From Ruegeria atlantica (GTDB taxonomy: Bacteria; Pseudomonadota; Alphaproteobacteria; Rhodobacterales; Rhodobacteraceae), in assembly GCA_013032095.1 (NCBI GenBank), contig WQBJ01000021.1:1-64000 (forward strand): 64,000 nucleotides of DNA, in the 5' to 3' direction. Positions 56,084-63,122 of this stretch are shown here, piece after piece. Positions within the stretch are counted from its first letter, which is position 1; every line of letters begins with the position of its first letter. A program made the position numbers and the translations under genes. The notes beneath the pieces are model-generated. The model did not search any database. It had not been told where the DNA came from and saw nothing but the letters and a program-made list of their open reading frames with translations.

Positions 56084-57466
56084 GTGAACTCGCTGTCGGG
56101 CCGATTTCTGATCCTGACGACGGTCTTCGTGATGTTGGCCGAGGTTCTGATCTTTGTTCCTTCGATTGCGCGGTTTCGCGAAGATTTCCTGCTGAACCGG
56201 CTTGAGCGCGCGCAGATTGCCTCACTGGCGTTGTTGGCTGATGACATGCTGGCCGAAGACCTTGAGGCCGAGTTGCTGGCCAATGCGGGCGTTTACAACG
56301 TTGTGCTGCGGCGGGATGAGGTGCGTCAGTTGATGCTGTCCTCTCCCATTCCGGAAGCGATAACTAATACGTATGACCTGCGCGATGCCGGGCCGTGGAT
56401 TCTGATCCGGGATGCATTGACACGTCTGTTCACACCAGAAAACGAGGTCATCCGCGTCATCGGCGAACCGGTCAAAGGCGCGGGGCTGCTGATCGAGGTC
56501 ACCATAGATAGCATGCCGTTGCGAATGGCGATGACCGATTATGGGTTGCGGATTCTGGGTCTGTCTTTTGTCATCTCGATCATCACCGCGTTTTTCCTGT
56601 TTCTCGCCGTGCGCGTCGTCCTGGTGAAACCGATCAAAAGCGTCGTGGGCTATATGCAGCGCTATGCAGGCGCGCCCGAGGACGCGCGTGGGATCATCTC
56701 CCCCAGTTCCAAAATAACCGAGCTGCGCGAGGCGGAAGAGGCGTTGCAACAGCTGCAGACTGAACTCACCCAAGCCCTGAAACAGCGCGAACGCTTGGCA
56801 CAGCTTGGCGGCGCCGTGGCCAAGGTGAGCCACGATCTCCGCAACATCCTGACCTCAGCGCAGTTATTCACCGACCGGATCGAGGCCAGCGATGACCCGC
56901 TGGTGCGGCGTATGGCACCGAAGCTGGTCAATTCGATTACGCGCGCGGTGTCTCTGTGCGAAAGTACACTGGCCTTTGGCCGCGCCGAGGAACCGGCGCC
57001 GACCCTGACCATGGTTCCGCTGCGCGACGTTGCCGAGGATGTGGTGGCCAGCGAGAAACTGGCCGTAGCCGATTCTAGCGTCGAGATCGTGAACAACGTA
57101 CCCGAAGACCTCGTGGCCCGGGCGGACCCGGAACAGATTTTCCGGATCATGATGAATCTGGTGCGCAACGCGCGCCAGGCCCTTGTGGCGTCCGGGAAGC
57201 CGGGCAAGATCACGATCGCTGGCTGTGTTCACGATAATGATTGGTGTGTCGAGATACGGGACAACGGCCCGGGTCTGCCGCCCAAAGCGCGCGAGAACCT
57301 TTTCACACCGTTTCAGGGCGGGGTGCGCAAAGGGGGCTCAGGTCTTGGACTGGCCATTTCGCAAGAGTTGGTGCGCGGACATGGCGGGGATCTGGTTCTG
57401 AAAGAGACAGGACCGGAGGGAACCACCTTTGAAATTCGGTTGCCGCGGGGCGGCGTGACTTTTTGA
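56084..57466 (+). CDS. Sensor histidine kinase
   Basis: A 460-residue kinase with two membrane segments (about 5-25 and 165-190), a periplasmic sensor region between, a HAMP-like linker, the phospho-acceptor His250 in KVSHDLRNILTS, the N box MMNLVRNARQAL and the G boxes IRDNGPGLPP and KGGSGLGLAI. GTG start. No response regulator is adjacent, so it is an orphan kinase in this window. It lies 19 bases after the flavoprotein gene. Confidence 0.9.
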   Translation: MNSLSGRFLILTTVFVMLAEVLIFVPSIARFREDFLLNRLERAQIASLALLADDMLAEDLEAELLANAGVYNVVLRRDEVRQLMLSSPIPEAITNTYDLRDAGPWILIRDALTRLFTPENEVIRVIGEPVKGAGLLIEVTIDSMPLRMAMTDYGLRILGLSFVISIITAFFLFLAVRVVLVKPIKSVVGYMQRYAGAPEDARGIISPSSKITELREAEEALQQLQTELTQALKQRERLAQLGGAVAKVSHDLRNILTSAQLFTDRIEASDDPLVRRMAPKLVNSITRAVSLCESTLAFGRAEEPAPTLTMVPLRDVAEDVVASEKLAVADSSVEIVNNVPEDLVARADPEQIFRIMMNLVRNARQALVASGKPGKITIAGCVHDNDWCVEIRDNGPGLPPKARENLFTPFQGGVRKGGSGLGLAISQELVRGHGGDLVLKETGPEGTTFEIRLPRGGVTF

Positions 57467-57486
57467 ATTTTTTTTGAAGAATCGTC

Positions 57487-57515
57487 TTGCACGTCCCCTG
57501 AGGTGGGTCTACATA
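57487..57515 (+). promoter_or_regulatory. tRNA-Arg promoter
   Basis: TTGCAC (57487-57492) and TACATA (57510-57515) are spaced by 17 bases, with the -10 ending 15 bases before the tRNA. It is of the same CTTGC style as the ribosomal promoters. Confidence 0.6.
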
Positions 57516-57530
57516 GCGCCTCACCAACGC

Positions 57531-57607
57531 GGACCGATAGCTCAGCTGGATAGAGTACTTGACTACGAATCAAGGGGTCGGGGGTTCGAATCCTCCTCGG
57601 TCCGCCA
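57531..57607 (+). tRNA. tRNA-Arg (anticodon ACG)
   Basis: A complete 77-base cloverleaf with encoded CCA. The acceptor GGACCGA pairs with TCGGTCC, followed by discriminator G and CCA. The D arm is GCTC/GAGT, the anticodon loop CTACGAA gives ACG (read as ICG for CGU, CGC and CGA), and the T arm GGGGG/CCTCC has one wobble. A tyrosine integrase gene follows immediately, so this is the likely attachment site of the element; the tRNA is intact. Confidence 0.95.
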
Positions 57608-57755
57608 CTTGGTGATCCCCTCAAATTATGATGAAGCACACTAGGTTATTTAAACCTTTGTGATTTATGGTTGTTGCAGCACTGGCGGGTTTCATTGGAT
57701 TTTACCCGATTACACCAGTATACTTTCATTAGGTGGTATGTTTTGTGGTATTTTC

Positions 57756-58925
57756 ATGGCTGCGCTCAGCGGAAAGCTGACAAAGAAGCTGGTTGAGAAT
57801 CTCGGTCCGGGTCGGCATGGTGACGGTTCTGGCCTGTATCTCGTTGTCGATCCATCGGGCGCACGGCGTTGGATCGTACGCGTAACGGTCAAAGGGCAGA
57901 AGAACCGCAAGGGTGCTCCGCTGCGCACGGATTTCGGGTTGGGTGGCGCAGATGTCGTCACTCTGAACCAAGCCCGAGAAAGAGCGCTCGAATACAGGCG
58001 AATGGCGAAAGCGGGGTTAAACCCTCGCTTCAATGCTCAACGCGAAATTCCGACATTCGAAGAACTCAGCCGTCAGGTTCACATCGACCGGCTGCCGACG
58101 TGGAAGAATGCAAAGCATGGCCAGCAATGGCTCAACACCTTGCGCGACTATGCGTTCCCCAAGATCGGCCGTATGCCCGTAGACAGCATTGATCAGCCCG
58201 AAGTTCTGATGTGCCTGTCCCCCATCTGGACTGAGAAACACGAAACCGCAAAGCGACTGTCGCAACGGATAAAGACGGTGCTCGACGTGGCAAAGTCCAA
58301 GGGCTTCCGCTCGGGCGAGAATCCGGTGACCGCGATCCGCGAAGGCAAGGTGCTGCCCACCGTCAAAGCAAAGGTCCAGCACCATGACGCGATGCCGTGG
58401 CAGGAGGTGCCTGCGTTCTATGCCGAGTTGCAGACCCGCTCAGCCATGGCAGCCAAGGCGCTGCAGTTCACTATTCTGACCGCCTGCCGAACCTCAGAGG
58501 TGCTGGAGATGAAATGGCCCGAGGTCGATGTAGATGCGCGTCTGTGGACCATACCAGCGGAGCGCATGAAGGGCGGGCAGGTCCATCGTGTTCCACTCAC
58601 CGACGAAATGCTGGCCATTCTGGAACCGCTGCGGGCGTTGGCCTCTGTCTATGTGTTCGAGGGGCAAAAGCGGCACCAGCCTTTGTCGAACATGTCCATG
58701 CTGATGCTGCTGCGCCGGATGCGGCAGGATGGCGTCACCGTGCATGGATTCCGCAGTTCGTTTCGGGACTGGGCGGCGGAGGCTGCGAACGCGCCACGTG
58801 AACTCGCAGAAGCCGCATTGGCGCATCAGGTTGGGTCCGATGTGGAGCGGGCCTATGCGCGGTCGGATTTGTTGGCGAGACGCAGGGAATTGATGTGCCG
58901 CTGGGCCAGCTGGTGCAAAGAATGA
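57756..58925 (+). CDS. P4-type tyrosine integrase
   Basis: About 389 residues with the DUF4102-type arm-binding N-terminus (KLTKKLVENLGPGRHGDG) and the catalytic core: the first Arg in TACRTSEVLEMKW, the HGFRSSFRDWAAE box and the ALAHQVGSDVERAYARSDLL box with the Tyr nucleophile. It integrates elements at tRNA 3' ends. Its position 150 bases from tRNA-Arg suggests the element entered there. The ATG at 57756 is preferred over upstream starts that overlap no known domain. Confidence 0.92.
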   Translation: MAALSGKLTKKLVENLGPGRHGDGSGLYLVVDPSGARRWIVRVTVKGQKNRKGAPLRTDFGLGGADVVTLNQARERALEYRRMAKAGLNPRFNAQREIPTFEELSRQVHIDRLPTWKNAKHGQQWLNTLRDYAFPKIGRMPVDSIDQPEVLMCLSPIWTEKHETAKRLSQRIKTVLDVAKSKGFRSGENPVTAIREGKVLPTVKAKVQHHDAMPWQEVPAFYAELQTRSAMAAKALQFTILTACRTSEVLEMKWPEVDVDARLWTIPAERMKGGQVHRVPLTDEMLAILEPLRALASVYVFEGQKRHQPLSNMSMLMLLRRMRQDGVTVHGFRSSFRDWAAEAANAPRELAEAALAHQVGSDVERAYARSDLLARRRELMCRWASWCKE

Positions 58926-58932
58926 GTAGCAG

Positions 58933-59109
58933 ATGAGCAAGCTAGAAAAAAACAAATGGGTGCGGTCAAACAGGGAAGCGAAAATACTTCGTTCTTTCAT
59001 CGAGGAATTGCGGCCGGATAGTCTACGTTACCCAAGATTAAAACAACTCTCTGATCTACCAGCAGACAACAAAATAAGATCGCAAGTAGAGAAGAAACTG
59101 CCAATATAG
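58933..59109 (+). CDS. Small hypothetical protein
   Basis: 58 residues, basic and hydrophilic (MSKLEKNKWVRSNREAKILR at the start). It lies just after the integrase, and its low-GC codon use contrasts with host genes. I recognise no family. It could be a small regulator or an accidental open frame; the reading frame ends cleanly before the next start. Confidence 0.4.
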   Translation: MSKLEKNKWVRSNREAKILRSFIEELRPDSLRYPRLKQLSDLPADNKIRSQVEKKLPI

Positions 59110-59112
59110 AGC

Positions 59113-59907
59113 TTGATAGAACACACTAAAACTGGCCTCGATAGAGAGGGATCGTCATTCTCGCTCTTCCCAACAAAGGAAGACGCTGAAATTGCGATGC
59201 GGCCAAACGGAACCAGCTTCGATGAAGAGGAAACTCTTAAACTCCAAGGGAGTGAATTCAGAGTTGGCGCTCTTTCTCCAGCAACTCTAATTTCTGCTAG
59301 TGGAATGCGAGGCGAGCCTCCCTATGAGCTCATCTATGAAGCGCTGCATGGAGCAGGCGTTTATGAAAACTACGGTACAAGTCGGCTGATTTTTGATTGG
59401 CTGGGGGATGACGGGTGTGATTGGCTGAAAACGGAATACGGAGAGAACTGGGAATGTGTGGCGATATTGGAATATTGCACAGTTCATTTCCCTTCTAGCG
59501 CATTGGTCACACTAGCTGCACGGATTATGGTCGCAGACTTTGTTTCGAATAATGGTTTTGACGCTGGGTATGCCTCCAGAGAATTGATCATGCTTGCAAG
59601 TGGCTCCGAAGAGGTAGCCATTCTCGCAACTAACACCCGAAAAAAGGCTGGGGAAGCCGGGGCGCGTGCATCACGAGAACGCAGGCTCCAAAACCTGGAA
59701 TTGCTGATGCAGCAAATCGAGCAGCTGTCAGACGCGGTCGGTTTTTTCAGTGAAGAACGCATAGTTGAGCAAGCTCTGGAAAAGACAGTTGAGAAGCAAA
59801 AGGACTTCCCTAAGTCGCAAAAAACTCATGCGGACTACGGAACGGCATTGCGGTCAGAGGAGCCCTTCAAATCGAGGTACGAAGCGGTGTTCAAGAAAAA
59901 CGCTTAG
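59113..59907 (+). CDS. Hypothetical protein of the integrated element
   Basis: 264 residues (TTG start, or a shorter form from the ATG at about 59197). The middle (ELIYEALHGAGVYENYGTSR, WLKTEYGENWECVAILEYCT) is compact with no membrane segment. The C-terminal part (about 170-235) is Arg/Glu/Gln-rich, likely a coiled coil (RASRERRLQNLELLMQQIEQ). No known family is recognised. AT-rich codon use suggests recent acquisition. Confidence 0.6.
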   Translation: MIEHTKTGLDREGSSFSLFPTKEDAEIAMRPNGTSFDEEETLKLQGSEFRVGALSPATLISASGMRGEPPYELIYEALHGAGVYENYGTSRLIFDWLGDDGCDWLKTEYGENWECVAILEYCTVHFPSSALVTLAARIMVADFVSNNGFDAGYASRELIMLASGSEEVAILATNTRKKAGEAGARASRERRLQNLELLMQQIEQLSDAVGFFSEERIVEQALEKTVEKQKDFPKSQKTHADYGTALRSEEPFKSRYEAVFKKNA

Positions 59908-60018
59908 GCATTTTCTCACTTCGGGAAGACGCTTAAGCGCAGGAAAAAGTCTGGTGACACTTCGGCAAAGCTGACCATAATCGGGAGCCATCGCAACTGA
60001 TCCAAGAGGATTTCAACG

Positions 60019-60228
60019 ATGGCAAACGTCTTTAATGACGACCGAGTCTATTTCCCAGAAGACCCTGAAATGCAATTGCTGGGAAACCGCGAGAAGTTGG
60101 CTCAATGGCGTCACCGCATGTGTGGTCCGGCCTTTCTTCGCATCGGTCGCCGGATCGCCTACCACGGCGCTGATCTGAACGCCTGGCTTTCGGCCCGTCG
60201 CACCGATCCCAACAACGAGGCTGCATAA
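60019..60228 (+). CDS. Excisionase-like small HTH protein
   Basis: 69 residues resembling AlpA/HTH_17-type proteins: an N-terminal segment with LGNREKLAQWRHRMCGPAFL, a wing-like IGRRIAYHGADLNAWLSARR. Such proteins help excision or regulate integrases in P4-like elements. A GAGGATTTC site precedes the ATG, and a terminator follows at once. Confidence 0.7.
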   Translation: MANVFNDDRVYFPEDPEMQLLGNREKLAQWRHRMCGPAFLRIGRRIAYHGADLNAWLSARRTDPNNEAA

Positions 60229-60230
60229 TA

Positions 60231-60266
60231 AAAAACCCCAACTCCAAGCGCGGAGATGGGGCTTTT
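60231..60266 (+). terminator. Terminator after the excisionase-like gene
   Basis: CCCCAACTCC (60236-60245) pairs with GGAGATGGGG (60252-60261) with one A.A mismatch, followed by CTTTT. Downstream, CATCAACTG (60274-60282) and CAGTTGATG (60298-60306) form a second, perfect nine-base stem-loop. Confidence 0.75.
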
Positions 60267-60411
60267 CCAGTGACATCAACTGCCACCCTAGCAAGTCCAG
60301 TTGATGCCATAGGATGCCCCGCGCCGACAAGACAAAACGAACGCCGGTACTACTGGTCGCCTTTGAGCCATTCGGTCGAACGGGTGATCGTACGGAAAGG
60401 ACGGATCGAGC

Positions 60412-60753
60412 GTGGCTGATATGTCCTTTTCCAAGTCGGTTAATAACAACCTCGACAGGGGGCCAGACTCTGGCCCTCTTTCCCAAACTGATCATCGGGA
60501 AACCGCTGATAACTACAACGGTGAGCTCTTTCGCCGTGGTGTCTATCGCGTCTCTGTCTGCCGCGATGGCATCCAATGGCTGTTTCAGCGTCAGAGGTCC
60601 CAATTTCCGGCCGGGGGAGCGGCTTGGGACACGCTCGGGTACTGTGTGTCCAAATCCGGCCTAACCCGGCTCGTCCGGGCGCATATCGGCTTTGATATCC
60701 CTGAACTGGATGGCTTGCCCGAGCACCTCCAGCGAAGGTGTCGCGATGAGTAG
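60412..60753 (+). CDS. Hypothetical protein of the integrated element
   Basis: 113 residues from a GTG start (an ATG at 60421 is the alternative). The region GVYRVSVCRDGIQWLFQRQR and WDTLGYCVSKSGLTRLVRAH looks like a small conserved mobile-element protein, but I cannot assign a family. Its end overlaps the start of the next gene. Confidence 0.55.
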   Translation: MADMSFSKSVNNNLDRGPDSGPLSQTDHRETADNYNGELFRRGVYRVSVCRDGIQWLFQRQRSQFPAGGAAWDTLGYCVSKSGLTRLVRAHIGFDIPELDGLPEHLQRRCRDE

Positions 60754-61273
60754 GCGCCGGTCCCCCAAGGGTAAACGGTCGGATGAGGGTCAATACGTCC
60801 CTCTGTCCTACGCAATGATCAAGTCCCCGGCATGGCGGGCTTTGTCCGGACCTGCAGTGAAGCTCTGGCTGGAGCTTCACACCCGCTTCAACGATGGCAA
60901 CAATGGCAAGGTATTCCTGTCGATGAACGAGGCAGCAGAGATCCTTGGATTGGGCAAAGCCACAATTCAGCGCGCTTTTGAGGATTTGCAGGCCAAAGGT
61001 TTCCTAGCGCTTGAGCAGGAAGGCAATTGGTATCATCGCCAAGCCCATGAATGGCGGTTGACGACCAAGTCCACACCGACCCGATCCGGCAAGAAGGCTG
61101 CCACCAACGACTGGCGCTACTGGCATCCCAAAAAAACAAAGCGCGGTTCTGAGACGGACCCGTCAGCATCCTCTGAAGTTCCGTTTGAGAACCCAAAGAC
61201 CTCCCATGGTTCCAAATCAGAACCCGTCAGACCGATTTCTCGTCGGTCCTTCGGTTCTGAAACGGAACACTAA
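60746..61273 (+). CDS. Replication-like HTH protein with palindrome-bearing 3' end
   Basis: 175 residues. The N-terminal two thirds read as a winged-HTH of replication initiators or plasmid-like genes: YVPLSYAMIKSPAWRALSGP, then AAEILGLGKATIQRAFEDLQ and FLALEQEGNWYH. The C-terminal third is disordered and rich in Ser/Glu/Pro (GSETD, VPFENP, GSKSEP, GSETEH), because the underlying DNA carries four palindromes (61145-61268). Start ATG at 60746 overlaps the previous gene. Confidence 0.68.
   Translation: MSRRRSPKGKRSDEGQYVPLSYAMIKSPAWRALSGPAVKLWLELHTRFNDGNNGKVFLSMNEAAEILGLGKATIQRAFEDLQAKGFLALEQEGNWYHRQAHEWRLTTKSTPTRSGKKAATNDWRYWHPKKTKRGSETDPSASSEVPFENPKTSHGSKSEPVRPISRRSFGSETEH
61145..61268 (+). 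repeat. Array of four GTTC-N7-GAAC palindromes
   Basis: Four related sites: 61145-61159 (GGTTCTGAGACGGAC, right half imperfect), 61178-61193 (GTTCCGTTTGAGAACC), 61208-61224 (GGTTCCAAATCAGAACC) and 61253-61268 (GGTTCTGAAACGGAAC). Sites one and four share one orientation and two and three the reverse. The spacing from centre to centre is about 30-45 bases. They lie inside the end of the HTH gene just before the next gene, so they may be iterons of an origin, an operator array, or both. Confidence 0.7.
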
Positions 61274-61304
61274 TACTAACCACTCCCTGTTACGCGAGGC
61301 GGAC

Positions 61305-61940
61305 ATGAGCAAGACACAGAATGACAGTGGCAACGAATTGCAGCCCAAGCACCAAGAACTCACCGAGGCAGAAACAACCGCAGTTTTGGCTGTACGAGAA
61401 AAGTACCAAAACCAGGTGCGAGCGCCCGATCTGAAACTTGATTTCGATGAGGAGAAGCGAAACCTGACAGTCGGACACAAGGACAAGGAGCCATCCGACG
61501 CAACTGCTTTGGCAATGCACGAGTTCGGTACGGTCGATACGAGGTTTTTTGAGGGTTTATTGGAACAAGTGGCCGCTCTCGGAAAACAGGGTAGCCCTAT
61601 TTCCGAGGCGTCCTCGAACTTTGTTTTGTCTGTCGTTGGAGGTGTTCAGCCACAAGACGAAATCGAAACAATGCTCGCGATACAGATGGGGGCGATCCAC
61701 CAGGCCACCATGATGATGGCGCGCAGGCTCAATCACGTTGAAACCATTCCGCAACAGGATGCAGCGGAACGAGCACTCAACAAGCTGGCGAGAACATTCA
61801 CTGGTCAGGTGGAGACACTGAAAAAGTATAGGTCAAAGGCAGATCAGACTGTTCGGGTCGAGCGCGTTGAGGTTAAAGAAGGTGGTCAGGCTATAGTCGG
61901 CAACGTCCACAACGGGGGGCGGGGTTGTGAAAAAAAGTGA
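61305..61940 (+). CDS. Hypothetical protein of the integrated element
   Basis: 211 residues, hydrophilic, with a helical middle (RFFEGLLEQVAALGKQGSPI, MLAIQMGAIHQATMMMARRL) that reads like proteins carried on phage-like elements next to a terminase-type gene. The ATG at 61305 follows GAGGCGG. The C-terminal GGQAIVGNVHNGGRG and the overlap with the next gene suggest a shared operon. Confidence 0.6.
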   Translation: MSKTQNDSGNELQPKHQELTEAETTAVLAVREKYQNQVRAPDLKLDFDEEKRNLTVGHKDKEPSDATALAMHEFGTVDTRFFEGLLEQVAALGKQGSPISEASSNFVLSVVGGVQPQDEIETMLAIQMGAIHQATMMMARRLNHVETIPQQDAAERALNKLARTFTGQVETLKKYRSKADQTVRVERVEVKEGGQAIVGNVHNGGRGCEKK

Positions 61941-62205
61941 CGACAACCCCATGGACCCCACGAAAAGGCTGAGAAACGCGTCGAGGTGTGCTGCTAAAGC
62001 AAAATCTACAGGCCAGCGTTGTCGTGCTCCAGCAGTCAGAGGTTGGACTGTGTGCCGGGTTCACGGCGCGCGCGGTGGACACGCTGCTGGGCCAGGCCAC
62101 CCGTCATGGAAGCACGGTGAAAGATCGCGAAATGCTGAACAGTCTCGCAAAACCATCAGCGAACTGATCCGAGCAGGCAAGGAACTGCAGAAGCTGATCC
62201 ATTGA
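61927..62205 (+). CDS. Small Cys/His-rich protein (HGG-KHG type, mobile-element associated)
   Basis: 92 residues with the pattern RCAAKAKSTGQRCRAPAVRG, WTVCRVHGARGGHAAGPGHP and SWKHGERS, resembling the CxxxxxxGxxC...CRxHGG...NxxKHG proteins found in phage and island DNA and sometimes listed with small terminase-like proteins. GTG start, overlapping the previous gene by 14 bases. The last gene of the compact cluster. Confidence 0.65.
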   Translation: MKKSDDNPMDPTKRLRNASRCAAKAKSTGQRCRAPAVRGWTVCRVHGARGGHAAGPGHPSWKHGERSRNAEQSRKTISELIRAGKELQKLIH

Positions 62206-62494
62206 TTGGGCGCTGACTGGTCACAACACAAAGCAGTCATTCGACCGAACCAGTCGGATGACCGCACCGAGCCCAAAATGACGGGTGCTACACCTTGCGC
62301 AAGTGTTTGCGTCTGGAAAGCTTGAACGAAACGAAATCCTACCAACGTAGGGTCTCAGCCTTTCTTACTCCGGCTAGAAATCGAAGCAAAATTCCATCGG
62401 TGCGATGCACGAATTAGTAGCAATAGAGATTCTGAGATGCCTTCACCGACTGAAGACGTTTACATTTATCGGAGTGTTGCCCTGAATATCTGTT
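62206..62494 (+). other. Non-coding gap after the element's gene cluster
   Basis: 289 bases with no convincing gene. I searched by eye for a repeat of the tRNA-Arg 3' end and saw none, so the right attachment site may lie beyond the window or have decayed. No clear terminator is visible. Confidence 0.4.
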
Positions 62495-62941
62495 GTGGAG
62501 TTTGCATTGCACGAAACTAAATCATTGATCGGTACATGGTCTCTCGTCGCTTGGTACAATGAAACGCCCGACGGAGAGCGGTTCTATCCACTTGGCGAGG
62601 ACGCTACAGGGTATATCAGCTATACCGCAGATGGGTTTGTCTTTGTCCAGATGACCGCCAACCACCGCGCACACTATGCCAAAAACGATCCGTTTGGCGG
62701 CACCCCTGACGAAGACTCCGCTGCGATGAAATCGCAGATTACATACTCTGGTGAATTTGAGTATCGCGGAGATGTAGTCGTGCACCACGTGACACATGCG
62801 TCTTGCCCTAATTGGGTGGGCTCAGACCAATTCCGATATGTAGAATTTGTCGGAGACAGTCTTCGCTTGAGCGCCACTGGTGCTGTGTTTCAAGGGAAAG
62901 AAGTAACGGCCTACGTGGATTGGAAACGCGCGTCTGCCTAG
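62495..62941 (+). CDS. Lipocalin-like domain protein
   Basis: 148 residues of the PF13924 lipocalin_5 type: SLIGTWSLVAWYNETPDGER, FYPLGEDATGYISYTADGFV and the QFRYVEFVGDSLRLSATGAV end. Such proteins form a small beta-barrel with unknown ligand. The start is GTG at 62495. Whether it belongs to the element or to host DNA is unclear. Confidence 0.8.
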   Translation: MEFALHETKSLIGTWSLVAWYNETPDGERFYPLGEDATGYISYTADGFVFVQMTANHRAHYAKNDPFGGTPDEDSAAMKSQITYSGEFEYRGDVVVHHVTHASCPNWVGSDQFRYVEFVGDSLRLSATGAVFQGKEVTAYVDWKRASA

Positions 62942-63122
62942 ACGCTAGGTCCGCATAGCAGACATCGGCGCTCCTTGTTGTGGACTTTCGATTGTCTGCT
63001 GTGAGCCCAAAGCAGTCCTTCTCATGCGGCGAAAGACCTACGGCACCAAAGGTCGCTGCGACCTGATTTATGATAAAGTATGCAAATACCAAATAGAGAT
63101 ATGTAAGTTCGGAGCAACAGAG

